Counted from the first letter of the stretch, positions 47,656 to 58,854 are shown. The stretch is 64,000 nucleotides of DNA from Enterococcus lacertideformus (GCA_015680865.1 JADAKE010000010.1:1-64000); one strand, 5' to 3'. A program made the numbers and translations. Notes: generated from the letters alone by a model not told the origin.

Positions 47656-48545
47656 TTATTTTCACCTACATTTACTAAAGTTCTTCCTTGGTGTTTACCA
47701 GCTAATAATTGTTGGACGGTTTCTGGTAATTGTTCAAAAGTGATTTCTTTGACTAAAAGTTCATCTGTAATGGAAAGATCAGCTAATTGTTGCCAGATCA
47801 AAATACGCTTTTCATATGGCACATTGACAGAATCAACACCAATCAGTTGAACATTTCGTAAAATAAATGGCAAGACAGTTGTTGCTAACTTGATTCCACC
47901 AGCATTTCCACAAAGTGCGACTGCACCATCGTATACGATCAAAGGAAGTAATTGGCTCAACAGTTCACCACCAACTGTATCTATGACATAATCGATTTGC
48001 TGTTTTCCTAGAGGTTTTGTTTTTTCGGGGAAAAATTCACTAGGCGCAAGAACCTCGCTAGCTCCTAATTTTTTCAGCCATTTGATGGATAATTTTTTAC
48101 GAGAAAGAGCAATGATCGAAGTAAATCCCAATTTATGAAGAATAGCAATTGCAGTACTGCCTACACCTCCTGATGCACCAGTCACAACGACTTTATCTTT
48201 GAGGTTCATCCCTTGACGAATTAACGTATTGACACATAATAGGGCAGTAAAACCTGCTGTTCCTAAAATCATTGCTTGACGAAGTGTCAGATTTTTTGGA
48301 AGAGGAATCAACCAATCTCCGGGAACTTTTTGGTACTGGCTGTATCCACCAGGATGGCTGACGCCTAAACCAAAGCCAGTTAATACCACGGCATCACCGA
48401 CTTTAAAACGTTCATCTAGACTTTCCAGAACAGTACCTGATAAATCGATCCCCGGTATCATTGGATAAGAACGTACTACACCACCAAATTCACTGCTAGC
48501 CAAGGCATCTTTATAATTGACATCTGAGTAAGCGATTTTGATCAA
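47652..48545 (-). CDS. YhdH/AcuI-type quinone oxidoreductase, N-terminus lost
   Basis: MDR-family reductase: VNYKDALASSEFGGVVRSYP, PGIDLSGTVLES, LGVSHPGGYSQYQKVPGDWL and VVTGASGGVGSTAIAILHKL are characteristic of YhdH (acrylyl-CoA reductase-like). Coding continues upstream of the usable codon as KPRLSTDEVLIK and then meets a stop at about 48580; the family normally has some 20 further residues (MKAL...). No ribosome binding site is seen. A short 5' deletion is likely, so the gene may be inactive. Confidence 0.75.
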   Translation of the reverse strand: MIKIAYSDVNYKDALASSEFGGVVRSYPMIPGIDLSGTVLESLDERFKVGDAVVLTGFGLGVSHPGGYSQYQKVPGDWLIPLPKNLTLRQAMILGTAGFTALLCVNTLIRQGMNLKDKVVVTGASGGVGSTAIAILHKLGFTSIIALSRKKLSIKWLKKLGASEVLAPSEFFPEKTKPLGKQQIDYVIDTVGGELLSQLLPLIVYDGAVALCGNAGGIKLATTVLPFILRNVQLIGVDSVNVPYEKRILIWQQLADLSITDELLVKEITFEQLPETVQQLLAGKHQGRTLVNVGENK

Positions 48546-48785
48546 GACTTCATCTGTTGATAGTCTTGGTTTTTCTTATATCATACCACAAAGTTTATCA
48601 TTTGAATGTGGTTCTTTGTTATTTAGATATTAAAACATAGAATTTTAGCAACTTAAAATAACGATTGTTTTTTTATCGGGAATTAGGAAAAAAAGGGTTG
48701 TCTTTTTTCCTAAAATTTGTATACTAGTACGAGTGATATTAAACTTTATGTTTACTATTAGAAAACTTCTAAGAGGAGGAATGAG

Positions 48786-49328
48786 ATGGAAATAGGTGAG
48801 AAATTAAGAAATTTACGTATTCAAAAAAATTTAACACAAGAGGAATTAGGTGAACGGACAGACTTGTCTAAGGGCTATATTTCCCAACTGGAACGCGATT
48901 TAAGTTCTCCTTCTATGGAAACATTTTTTTCTATTTTAGAAGTGTTAGGGTTTTCACCCGAAGAGTTTTTTCATCAAGATACAGTAAACTTACAGGTGGT
49001 TTATTCAAAAGAGGACCATACGGTTTATTTAGATGAAGAGAATGGCTATGAATTGGAATGGTTGGTCGCTGATTCAAATGAAAAAGAAATGGAGCCTGTT
49101 TTACTGACATTTAATGAAGCAGGGGAGTATAAGTTGTTTGAACCTTCGTTATCGGAAACGTTTATTTTTGTGTTAGAAGGTATTTTAGAGTTAAGCTTAG
49201 GAGAAGAGCGATATGTAGCAAAAGCTGGACAATCAATCTATTACCAAGCAACAAAGCACCATCAATTGAAAAATCATCAGTCAAAATGTACGAAAGCTTT
49301 GATTGTAGCAACAGATTCGTATTTGTAA
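48786..49328 (+). CDS. XRE-cupin regulator of the polyamine operon
   Basis: 180 residues. N-terminal HTH: MEIGEKLRNLRIQKNLTQEE, LGERTDLSKGYISQLERDLS. C-terminal cupin with SLGEERYVAKAGQSIYYQAT. This architecture, directly before potABCD, is the standard PuuR/PotR-like polyamine-responsive regulator in Firmicutes. It starts after AGAGGAGGAATG and ends 16 bases before potA, so it is in the same transcript. Intact. Confidence 0.88.
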   Translation: MEIGEKLRNLRIQKNLTQEELGERTDLSKGYISQLERDLSSPSMETFFSILEVLGFSPEEFFHQDTVNLQVVYSKEDHTVYLDEENGYELEWLVADSNEKEMEPVLLTFNEAGEYKLFEPSLSETFIFVLEGILELSLGEERYVAKAGQSIYYQATKHHQLKNHQSKCTKALIVATDSYL

Positions 49329-49344
49329 TCTAGGAGGTTAAAAA

Positions 49345-50430
49345 GTGGGCAAGCCAATTATTTCATTTGATCAGGTGATCAAACGCTATGATGATGAAAC
49401 GATTTTAAAAAAAGTAAGTTTTGAAATTGAACAAGGAAAATTCTATACGTTATTGGGACCTTCTGGATGTGGGAAAACGACGATTTTAAGAATCATTGCT
49501 GGATTCACAGAAGCCACTGAAGGAGAAATGTACTTTGAAGGAAAACGGCTAAATGATATTCCAGCCAATAAACGACAGGTCAATACCGTTTTCCAAGATT
49601 ATGCCTTGTTTCCTCATATGAATGTCTTTGACAATGTGGCTTTTGGATTGAAAATCAAAAAAATGAATAAAGCAGATATAGAGAAAAAAGTCAAAGACGC
49701 CTTGCGTATGGTACAACTTCCAGGGTATGAAAATCGAGAAATCAGTGAGATGTCAGGTTGTCAAAGACAACGCGTGGCGATTGCACGCGCCATTGTTAAT
49801 GAACCAAAAGTTTTATTGTTAGATGAACCATTATCGGCCCTAGATTTAAAATTGCGAACAGATATGCAATATGAATTAAGAGAGCTACAACAACGTTTAG
49901 GTATTACATTTATTTTTGTCACCCACGATCAAGAAGAAGCATTAGCGATGAGCGATGAAATCTTTGTCATGAACAAGGGAAAGATCGTGCAAAGTGGAAC
50001 GCCTGTTGATATTTACGATGAGCCAATCAATCATTTTGTCGCAGATTTTGTTGGCTAAAGTAATATTGTCAATGGCATAATGATAGAAGACAACATAGTG
50101 GAATTTGTTGGTAAAAGATTCGAATGTGTGGATGGCGGGATGCGTACGAACGAACCTGTCGAAGTTGTCTTGCGTCCTGAAGATTTAACGATTACGACGC
50201 CAGATAGGGGAAAATTAGTCGTGACTGTCGATACACAGCTATTTCGAGGCGTTCATTATGAAATTGTTTGTTATGATGAACAGCAAAATGAATGGACGGT
50301 TCATTCGACCAAAAAAGCAAAATAAGGTAGCAAGGTTGGGCTAGCCTTTGAACCAGAAGATATCCATGTCATGCGTTTTAATGAAACAGAAGAAGAATTT
50401 GATGCACGACTTGATAGTTATGAAGAGTAA
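49345..50430 (+). pseudogene. potA: Spermidine/putrescine ABC ATPase PotA with two in-frame stops
   Basis: Walker A is [20 protein letters not shown]; Walker [16 protein letters not shown]; then [16 protein letters not shown]. The frame stops at TAA 50056-50058 (FVG stop SNIVNG), where PotA proteins have FxGESN, and again at TAA 50323-50325 before [20 protein letters not shown]; both keep frame and end truly at 50428-50430. The ABC signature reads [14 protein letters not shown] where LSGGQ is universal (GGT to TGT). All three fit single G-to-T changes. Joined length about 361 residues. As written the transporter ATPase is non-functional. Confidence 0.88.
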
Positions 50431-50443
50431 GGAGGGGTAGCAA

Positions 50444-51251
50444 ATGAAAATGATGCGTAGAATCTATTCTGTTCCTTATGTTCTATGGCTTGGTCTATTT
50501 GTTATTGCACCAGTTTTAATGATTATTTATCAATCTTTTTTTGATATGAATGGGAAATTCACTTTAAATAATTATTCCGCTTTTATGACGTCAAGAACCT
50601 ATCTTTCAATGACATTGAATTCGGTTTGGTATGCCCTGTTGATTACATTTTTTACTTTAATTATCAGTTATCCGACCGCATATTTTCTAACGAAACTCAA
50701 ACACAAACAATTATGGCTAATGTTGATCATTTTACCTACATGGGTCAATCTATTGTTGAAAGCTTATGCGTTTATTGGGATTTTTAGCATTCATGGTAGC
50801 GTCAATCATTTCTTTGATTTTTTTGGAATCGGACCAAAGCAGATCTTATTTACTGATTTTAGCTTTTTATTTGTGGCAACCTATATTGAGATTCCATTTA
50901 TTATCATGCCGATTTTCAATGCATTAGAGGAGATGAATCCGTCCTTAATAAGTGCTAGTCGTGATTTAGGGGCGAATAATTTTGAAACATTCCGACGAGT
51001 AGTTTTTCCATTGTCGTTGAATGGAGTAAAAAGCGGGATACAAGCGGTCTTTATTCCTTCGCTTTCACTTTTCATGTTGACACGTTTGATTGGCGGAAAT
51101 CGAGTGATTACTCTAGGGACAGCTATCGAACAACATTTTCTTGTGACTCAAAATTGGGGTATGGGCTCAACGATTGGCGTCATTTTGATCATAGCAATGT
51201 TTGTTGTCATGTTGCTGACTGGTGAGAAGAAGAAGGGAGGGACACACATAA
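50444..51251 (+). CDS. potB: Spermidine/putrescine permease PotB, altered end
   Basis: Six spans; the EAA loop is LISASRDLGANNFETFRRVV-FPLSLNGVKSG. The start follows AAGGAGGGGTAGC. Near 51215-51235 the family's stop is not reached in the main frame, which instead runs in frame into potC (GGTHIMNKFKWSYL). One base over, the frame ends RRRREGHT at TAA 51249-51251, which overlaps the potC ATG 51251 as expected. An indel at the GAAGAAGAAGGGAGG tract would explain this. About 268 residues. Confidence 0.85.
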
Positions 51252-51795
51252 TGAATAAATTCAAGTGGTCTTATCTCTATCTATTGGTTGTTTTTGTGTT
51301 GTTGTATTTACCGATTTTTATTTGATTTTTTACTCTTTTAATAAGGGTGGAACCATGAATGATTTTACCGGTTTTACGTGGGAAAATTATCAAGCTGTAT
51401 TTGAGGATACACGTTTGATCATTATCGTGTTGAATACTTTTATGCTGGCTTTTTTATCTGCGTTAATTGCGACGATCATCGGTACATTTGGTGCAATGGG
51501 AATTTATTATACCAGAAAACGTCAAGCAAGGACTGCGTTATTGAGTATGAACAATATTTTACTTGTTTCGCCTGATGTCATTATTGGGGCTAGTTTCTTG
51601 ATTTTCTTTACTTTTTTCGGATTTGGTTTAGGGTTTCAAAGTGTCTTGCTTTCTCACATTGCATTTAGTATACCTATTGTTGTTTTAATGATTTTACCTA
51701 AGTTGCAGGAAATGAATGACTCAATGGTGGATGCAGCAAGAGATCTTGGTGCAAATAATTTCCAAGTCATAAAAAATATTATTTTACCTTTTCTA
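51251..51795 (+). pseudogene. potC: Spermidine/putrescine permease PotC, frameshifted and truncated
   Basis: ATG 51251 gives MNKFKWSYLYLLVVFVLLYL, shifts at about 51325 (T run), then FYSFNKGGTMNDFTGFTWEN and onward. It reaches the EAA loop MVDAARDLGANNFQVIKNII-LPFL and there changes abruptly into PotD sequence at about 51795. The last ~70-80 residues of a normal PotC are missing. Not functional as read. Confidence 0.88.
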
Positions 51796-52558
51796 TCTCC
51801 TAGATCACTCCAAAATCAAAGGGTTATCAAATATTGATGAACGTTTTTTAAATTTAGATTTCGATCCAAATAATACTTACTCAATCCCGTATTTCTGGGG
51901 AACTTTAGGGATCGTTTATAATGACAAAGTATTTAATGAAGATGAAATAAAGCATTGGCAAGATCTCTGGAACCCTAAATTAAAAGATAGTTTGATGTTG
52001 ATTGATGGGGCGAGAGAAGTTCTGGGATTTTCATTAAATAGTCTTGGCTATTCTTTGAATAGTAAAAATATGAATCAACTAAATGAAGCGGCAAAGAACC
52101 TTAATCAGCTGACTCCTAACGTCAAGGCAATAGTAGCTGATGAAATCAAGATGTATATGATTAACGAAGAAGCATCAGTAGCTGTTACTTTCTCTGGAGA
52201 AGCAGCCGATATGATGGCTGAAAATGAACATCTTCATTATGTAATCCCATCAGAAGGCTCTAATTTATGGTTTGATAATATTGTTATGCCCAAAACGGCG
52301 AAAAATAAAAAAGGTGCTTATGACTTTATAAATTTCATGCTGGACCCAAAAAATGCAGCACAAAACGCAGAATATATTGGTTATTCAACGCCTAATAAAC
52401 AAGCTAAAGCTCTCTTACCAAAAGAAATTTCAGAAGACGAGCAATTCTATCCTTCTGATGAAACGATCTCACATTTAGAAGTTTATGAAGATCTAGGACC
52501 AAAATATTTAGGAATCTACAATGATTTGTTCTTAGAATTTAAGATGTATCGGAAATGA
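51796..52558 (+). pseudogene. potD: Spermidine/putrescine-binding protein PotD, N-terminus deleted
   Basis: From the junction the PotD frame reads LLDHSKIKGLSNIDERFLNL, then YSIPYFWGTLGIVYNDKVFN, LMLIDGAREVLGFSLNSLGY and FINFMLDPKNAAQNAEYIGY, ending at 52558. Missing are the signal peptide, lipobox and about the first 100 residues of a ~355-residue protein. The deletion that removed them also removed the end of potC, and the two parts are in different frames. No start codon for the fragment. Confidence 0.88.
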
Positions 52559-52647
52559 TGGCAAAACTAAGTAAGAATGTGGATTTATCAACGTTCTAAA
52601 TAGAGAAAAAGCTACGTATTTCTACTTTAGTTTTCCAATTTTCTACC

Positions 52648-52674
52648 AAAAACGGCTGAAAAGCCGTTTTTTTT
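52648..52674 (+). terminator. Terminator of the pot operon
   Basis: AAAACGGCT and AGCCGTTTT with a GAAA loop and an eight-T tail. Confidence 0.85.
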
Positions 52675-53133
52675 GTGTTATTTTATTTTTTCTACCACAG
52701 TTTTCTACCAGAGAAGAGTATGGAAAAGAACATGTTAAATAGTGAATAATACTCAGAATTTTGTTGGAAGGATACGAGGTGTTAAAGACGATGAACAGTC
52801 CATTTTTAACTGATTCGTTGAAATATTTTTTTGAGTAAAGTTAGTATTTTTTTATATAAAAATCAGAAAAACAAAAAGAATTATGTATCTAAAAAAGATC
52901 AAGAAAAAGGAGAAACGTCTGCACGAAAAAGTTGAGTAATTTAGTATATGTATTTTAATTAATGAATCGGATTTGTTTATGAAAGATGGACATATGCTAA
53001 TTCTAGTGTTATTTGAGTCACACTAGAGACATCATTTTTGCATGTTTCATTTTGATTTCTCACAAAAAGGATTAAAAATCTAAATTATAGGAATTTTGAT
53101 TATTCAGTCAAGAAGGGGTGATATGCTGGTCAT
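52675..53133 (+). promoter_or_regulatory. Leader of the RiPP cluster with inverted repeat
   Basis: 459 bases without a convincing gene; small frames such as MNSPFLTDSLKYFFE (about 52791) and MKDGHMLILVLFESH (52980) have no Cys/Ser/Thr-rich core and no good ribosome binding site except the first. CTAGTGT at 53003-53009 and ACACTAG at 53020-53026 form a 7-bp inverted repeat with 10-base spacer, a possible operator. AAGAAGGGGTGAT at 53111-53123 is the ribosome binding site of the first gene. Base composition drops to very AT-rich here. Confidence 0.45.
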
Positions 53134-54274
53134 ATGAAAAAGGTAAATAGAGAAAAAGGTTATCAGATTTATAGTTACCATTCAAATAACTTAGATTTTA
53201 TTCGTTTGACAGAATTAATAGAAGTATTTCCAAGTCTTTCGTATTCATTCCCAAAGATAATAAAATATGAAGACTTTTATTTGATAGATGTAGAAGCAAA
53301 AAATGGAAATAGCCTCATAAAAGCAAATAATTTATCTAAAAATTTGAAGAAAGGTCTGAAAGTTGCTCTGATTGAACTAATTGAGAGGGTATGTACTACT
53401 GGGGTATTAAAGAAGACTTTAAAAGAATCCTATGATACTTGGACGATTAGCAACAACTGGCTAAAGACAACGAATGGTAATGAAATCTTTTTAGGTACCA
53501 AAAACTCCTTTGGCTATCCAAATAATTCAAATGGTGTGGCAGTGGGAGCTTCATTATCAGAAGCAAAGTATTTTTCATTGTTAGAGTTAATGGAAAGAGA
53601 TACTTTTCTTAATTATTGGTATCTTCATAAGGTTCCTCATAAAGTCAAGCTGGAAGAAAAATCTCCTCTGAACTATAAGATGAATATCCTTCAGAATCAA
53701 GGCTTCATTGTAGAAATTTTCTTCTTGCAAAATGAATTTAATTACCCAGTGATATGGATCTTGTGTAGATCAATTGAACCTGATAATTTTGCTTCATACA
53801 CCACAACAGCAATTTCTAAAGACATTAACATTGCGATTGAAAAGGCACTTGATGAAAGTATTTATGGTCTTTTTACTTATCATGATGTAGTTCAAGTCAA
53901 GAAAATTGGTAAATTAGTTAAAAAAAAAGGATTTAAAGAAATTTACGATAATGCTTGCTACTATTCGCTAGAAGAAAATCGTTCAACCTTTGATTATTTG
54001 AATAATGCAGAATATCTAGATTTGTCGCAAATTCAAGCCGCTCCTAGTGAATTGGACTATGAGGTGGAGCTTAATCAAATAAACGAGCAATTATTGAATG
54101 ATGACTATGAAGCCGGTTACATAATCATATCTAGTAAAAATGATAGTACCAGAATTTCAACCACTGGTTTTTGGCGATAGATGGAAAAAGATGGTCAATG
54201 AACAGAGATTGAAAACATTTTCTGGCAAAGAGATTCCAATCGTTCCACAGTATTTGCCACATCCTTATGCTTAA
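53134..54274 (+). pseudogene. YcaO-domain protein 1 (short type), frameshifted at the C-terminus
   Basis: YcaO enzymes use ATP to activate peptide backbone amides, forming azolines, thioamides or amidines. Here ALIELIERVCTTGVL and VAVGASLSEAKYFSLLELME followed by RDTFLNYWY match the ATP-binding motifs (E-x-x-E-R and GxAxG...ExxERD). The frame stops at 54180 (STTGFWR). In the T run at about 54168 the next frame continues FGDRWKKMVNEQRLKTFSGK and ends with VPQYLPHPYA, the proline-rich C-terminus usual for YcaO cyclodehydratases, at 54274. About 379 residues joined. No partner domain is fused. First gene of the cluster. Confidence 0.85.
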
Positions 54275-54292
54275 TTGGGAGGAAAATTCATT

Positions 54293-56658
54293 ATGTTAGC
54301 ACCAATAACTATCAAAAGAAAGACAAATTACTCGACCAAATTAGTAAATTTTCTAGTAGGAAATGACCAACTAGATAATATTTAAAGAAAAATAAATGCA
54401 GAAATGTTTATTGAAGAGTTAGCTCAAAAAATTTTTGATTATCTTAGAACAAAAAATACTTTTGAAAAAAACGAAAAAAACATACTTCGTACTATAAAAA
54501 AAATTAAGATAATTAAATACGAGGGAAAAGACGTTTATCTTATAAATTTGATTAAACAATTTAATAGATTCGTAAAAATTTATAATGAGTCTGAAAATAA
54601 TTTGAGTAAAAAATTTGAAGATAAACTGGTAGCTGAGAGACGTACACTACAGCAAATATATAGAGAAAACCCAGATTTAGTAAGTTCTATTAAATTTACT
54701 ATAGGAGGTAGTGTTATTGAAAAAGTTGATAAGTATCTTTCACTTAATAGTGATGAGCATAATAAAAAGTTTCGTAAAATGGATAGATTGCTTTTGACGT
54801 ATCTTTTGAGGGCGACGGTTAAAACAAGTCCTCTAGCTGATTTGGTTGTGACTGAGATTTCTGGATTAGAGGGTAATGATGGTTCAATGCTACGAAAAAT
54901 TACCATTAATCATTCATTTCTTATGGAGTTATTAGATAAGGTTGTTGAAAGAAATGAGCAAGCGGTAAACTGCGTATTCACAATTAATAGGACGATGATA
55001 AAAACTAATGAAGAGATAATTGTAACCATCCCTATATCATCAAGAGATGAGCAAGAAGATTCATTACTAATTAATAACCGACAAGGATTGGCTTCGATAA
55101 AAAGAATCGAGATTTTTGAAAAATTTCTTGATGATGTTGGAGATTCCAAAAGTTATTTGGATCTGCTTGAGTTAGCAAATTTACATTTTTTAAATCCTCA
55201 CACTGCAAAAAAAATTCTTACAAAGCTAATATCGGGAGGATTTATTGTTAGAAAGAATATTTTGAATGATGCTTCAATGGATTTTTTTGACAAATTTCTT
55301 GATTATATTAAAGAAAAAAATATTGAACCTTGGCTTCAAAATCAGTTTAGCAAAGTCATTACTAGCATTAGAAAGATTGAAAAGGAAAAGCGCATTGAGA
55401 TTGCCGATATATTGACTTTAGAAAATTTGTTAGAACAAATAATTAACAAATATGGTTTGAAAAAAGTTCCATCTAGAAATTTGGTTTATTTCGATTACTC
55501 AAAATCTTCTAAATTTCAGGAGGATTTTCGATCATTTAGGCCATTAATAGAATGTTTACAGTTTATTTCTTTAGCGCTTGACTCAGCTGTTAGAAGTAGA
55601 GTTGTAGTTTCTGAAAGTATCAAAAATTGGGATGGCGAAGTTCAACTTGTTGATGGTGAGGAAAGTAGAGCATCATTGTTTCGAATGTTAGGAAAATTAC
55701 TTGAGGAAACGAATCAACCCTCAATATATACAGGAAAATATAATTTTTCTATACCTGAAAGAAGTATGTTTATTAACAAAATGAATAAGTTTATTTTAGA
55801 GTTATTTAGTGAGATGAAAAATTCATCTAAAGATGAAATTATTTTATCGTTGGAATCATTATCCCAGAGAATAGTTTTCCTAAAAGAAATGCTACCAAAT
55901 GATATCTTGTCACATACATTCTTTTTCCAAAAAATAGAAGATAATTCTATCGTTATTAATCACATATATAACGGATTTACAACGTTTATTTCCAGGTTCT
56001 CTAAGGCTTATGGTAGACAAAAAATATATCAAGCGTATGTAAATAAAACTATGCCTGGGAAGATATTGATGTAAATTTTGGAGAAAAAAGTTTAATTGAG
56101 TTCTATAACAAAGATAATGATAGAGTCTATCCAAATTTTACAGGCAGCTTAGTAAAAATGGCATGTCCTCCTATTCAAAATATTTATGATATTTTGTCTG
56201 TTAATGGCTCTATATTTTTGGACTTATCAGATATTTTCCTGAATCAACAAATATTGGAGAATGGATTAGAGAAGAAACTACTTATTTGTCCTCGTGTAAA
56301 AATTCAATCAGGTGAAAATAATATGGTTATTACTCGAAAAAAAATGCTTATTGAAACAGATTTTCTGCTAGAAAATTGTAGTGATTTAATTCAGTTACAA
56401 GTAAAATTATTTAAACTTTTAAAAGATCATAAATTTCCACAAGAATTTTATATGCGAGTTTTTCCGATAGATATGAGTTTGAGTCAATCTAATTTACTTA
56501 AACCTCAATATGTTAATATAAACAGTCCGCTGTTATTGAAACTATTCAAACATATTACCGAGAACGGTAAATATATTACTATTGAAGAACCTATGCCATC
56601 TTTAAAAGATTATGAGAGTGATGTGTGTTCAGAATATGTTTTGGAAAGTACGATTTAG
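54293..56658 (+). pseudogene. LanB-type dehydratase, glutamylation (N-terminal) part, with stop and frameshift
   Basis: Start ATG 54293 has a strong TGGGAGGAAAATTC ribosome binding site. It reads MLAPITIKRKTNYSTKLVNF to GNDQLDNI, TAA at 54383-54385, then RKINAEMFIEELAQKIFDYL in the same frame. The diagnostic motif is LLTYLLRATVKTSPLADLVV. A frame change near 56050 (PGKILM stop, other frame EDIDVNFGEKSLIEFYNKDN) leads to PNFTGSLVKMACPPI and the end at 56658. About 787 residues, the size of a LanB N-terminal domain without the SpaB_C part, as in thiopeptide/goadsporin clusters. It would glutamylate Ser/Thr using glutamyl-tRNA. Confidence 0.8.
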
Positions 56659-56666
56659 GTGAACAG

Positions 56667-57837
56667 ATGAAAATTATTTATAGATTTTATAGCTATCAAA
56701 AATGTTATTTCGTTTCCGTACTCATATGGATTCAATGCGAATATCCATCAAAATTACTTTGTTGATCAGATTAGTTTACCATATGATTTTTCTCTGAAAA
56801 CGAGCTATAATCATAATGAAATTAATGAACTTTTGACAAAAGTACTAAAAAAGGCTAACGAGGAAAAAGAAACAACTCTCTCGTGTAAAAAAAGTTATAT
56901 GAATGGTTATCATTTAGCTGTTAAAATTGATGAAGGGTCAAAGCTTAACATATTCCTTAAGAAAATTAAGCTGTGTGAATCTGATGATGGACTTAACTTT
57001 GCGAAGATTGAAAAGCAAATAAAGATTATTTCTAAATTTGAAGAAAGCCAAGAGTCCAATTTACCATTAAAGCGTCAGGGAGAAATTGTAATAACAGAAA
57101 GTGATCAACCTATTTACCCAGCAAAGCAAATATATCTTAGTCTGGTTGTTGAAAAAATAGAGGAAGCAGAAACGCGATTACTAATGAATATTATTAGCGA
57201 TTGGGAAAAATTAAATGAGCAAGAACAAAATGTTTTAATCGAAAAATTATTTCTTATATTTGGAATTCGGAATAAGTATGGTCTCAAATATAGTTATTTG
57301 GCCTTTAAATCTAATGTTGAATATTTTAAAGACCAGCTCTTAGATTTTACTGATAGAAATAGAAAAAAGGTACTAGAGTACATTGAAGGATTCACTACCG
57401 AAGAAACCGTATCTAAAGAAGAAATTAAGAATTTAATTGAAAGTAGTGAGTATGAAAATTTTGACTATTTTTTTGAAAAATTTTTAATATAGATTCATGA
57501 GATAATTTCATTCACTGTCTCTCGTAAGAAACTGAACTTTTCTTTGATGTATCACGCAGATGATTTTTTTGAGCGTCATAAGCACTGGAGTGAATTTCAT
57601 CAGTTATTTTGTTCAAATCAAATACTCATAACACATTATCATCAATCTGATTTTTTAATTTATAGATTGGTACTTGGTGTAATTTACTCAATTCTTCCGG
57701 AATTAGGAGTGAGTAATTTAAGAAAAGAAAAGATAACTAATATCGTATCTAAGTTAGTGGAAGATTATTATGGTATTAATTGGAGAACTGTTCTGGAGGA
57801 ATTTAATAATGGGAAGTTTAGCAATAGTAAAATATAA
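56667..57837 (+). pseudogene. Unassigned RiPP cluster protein; possible third LanB-derived domain
   Basis: ATG 56667 (GGTGAACAG before it) is one base out of frame with LFIDFIAIKNVISFPYSYGF, so an A is probably missing at about 56673. The protein runs through LNIFLKKIKLCESDDGLNFA and IYPAKQIYLSLVVEKIEEAE to FFEKFLI, TAG at 57490-57492, and continues in the same frame with IHEIISFTVSRKKLNF and MYHADDFFERHKHWSEFHQL to 57837. About 389 residues, no membrane span. Position after the dehydratase and size would suit a pyridine synthase (TclM/TbtD-like), but no motif proves it. Confidence 0.45.
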
Positions 57838-58854
57838 AAATGACAGATATCTTATTAGTGACTTTTGGATGAAGAAAACTTCTCTAAGTGATGAAAAGTC
57901 AATCGAATTATTGATTGAGAAGTATAGAGAATTAGATGTTGTTTCTCATTTGTCGGATACAGAGCGATTTATTGGATCTAGTCTTAAAGAATTTATAGAC
58001 TTTTTTGAAAAAGAAAAAATGCAAATAACCCAATCTCCGCTAAGAAAATTCTTACAGTGTCACTTACTAAGGGAAGATGCTGAATTAGGTTTTCCACCTA
58101 CTATATTGAAGAGGCAACCATTTGATTTTTCTGAAATTACAGCTTTTAAAAAAGCAGATGATAATGAAAAGCTTTTACGAATAAATGCTATTCTTGGATA
58201 TCAAGAACTGTATGGTTTTTCATTACTAAATAAAAAAAGAATGAAAGAGGTTCCATTGAGGATTGTACAAGACTATAAAAATGAATTTTATGTTGGGATT
58301 GATGGATTAACAATTTATTACGAAGCATTAGTTAATTCATTTGCTAAATATCTTTCTGAGCAGCTAAATACAGAAATTTTTATTGGTTCCAGTAATGAAG
58401 ACCTTAACAACTTTAAAATTCAGCTTCTTTTCCAAAACATAACCAATAAGTATGAAATGCACAAAATTCCTTCAAAGGTAAATATGTCTTCACTTTATTT
58501 AGATTTATATTCTCATAGAGGAATTAATATTGACCGTCAATACTATATTATAGATTCAATGTCAGATTTTAGAGGATACAGAGTTCAATTGATAAATGAG
58601 GAGTTCAAATGTGCGACCAAATATTTTTACGGATTGGATTTAACGAGACTTTATGAAAAATGTAATTCTTTTCTATTTGGACTTATGGTAATGAATAATG
58701 AACGATATACTGATTTTTCAGAGTCGTATCTTTCTGCAGAAAAGTGTTTGAGGAAAAAAATATAAAATTTGAAAATCAAACACTTCTTGGTAAAAGGATC
58801 GAAATAAAAGATTTTAAAAGTGAAGGACTTCAAATTGTGGAGGTCCTATCATGA
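57809..58854 (+). pseudogene. RiPP cluster protein, candidate YcaO partner, frameshifted near its end
   Basis: ATG 57809 has TCTGGAGGAATTTA upstream and lies inside the end of the previous gene. About 347 residues, soluble: MGSLAIVKYKNDRYLISDFW, SDTERFIGSSLKEFIDFFEK, YQELYGFSLLNKKRMKEVP. The first frame stops at 58765 (KCLRKKI); the alternative frame from about 58745 reads FEEKNIKFENQTLLGKRIEI and ends IVEVLS with TGA at 58852-58854, overlapping the YcaO 2 start as ATGA. Thiopeptide clusters carry an Ocin-ThiF-like leader-binding protein just before YcaO; position fits, sequence motif not confirmed. Confidence 0.45.

Noticed and set aside
51251..52558. PotC-PotD fusion as a novel protein
   Set aside because: The parts are in different frames and each lacks half a domain; a deletion product is the simpler reading.
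54293..54385. 30-codon ORF MLAPITIKRKTNYSTKLVNF... with strong ribosome binding site as RiPP precursor
   Set aside because: It is in frame with the LanB-like gene across a single TAA, has no Cys and few Ser/Thr at its end; it reads better as the true N-terminus of the dehydratase.
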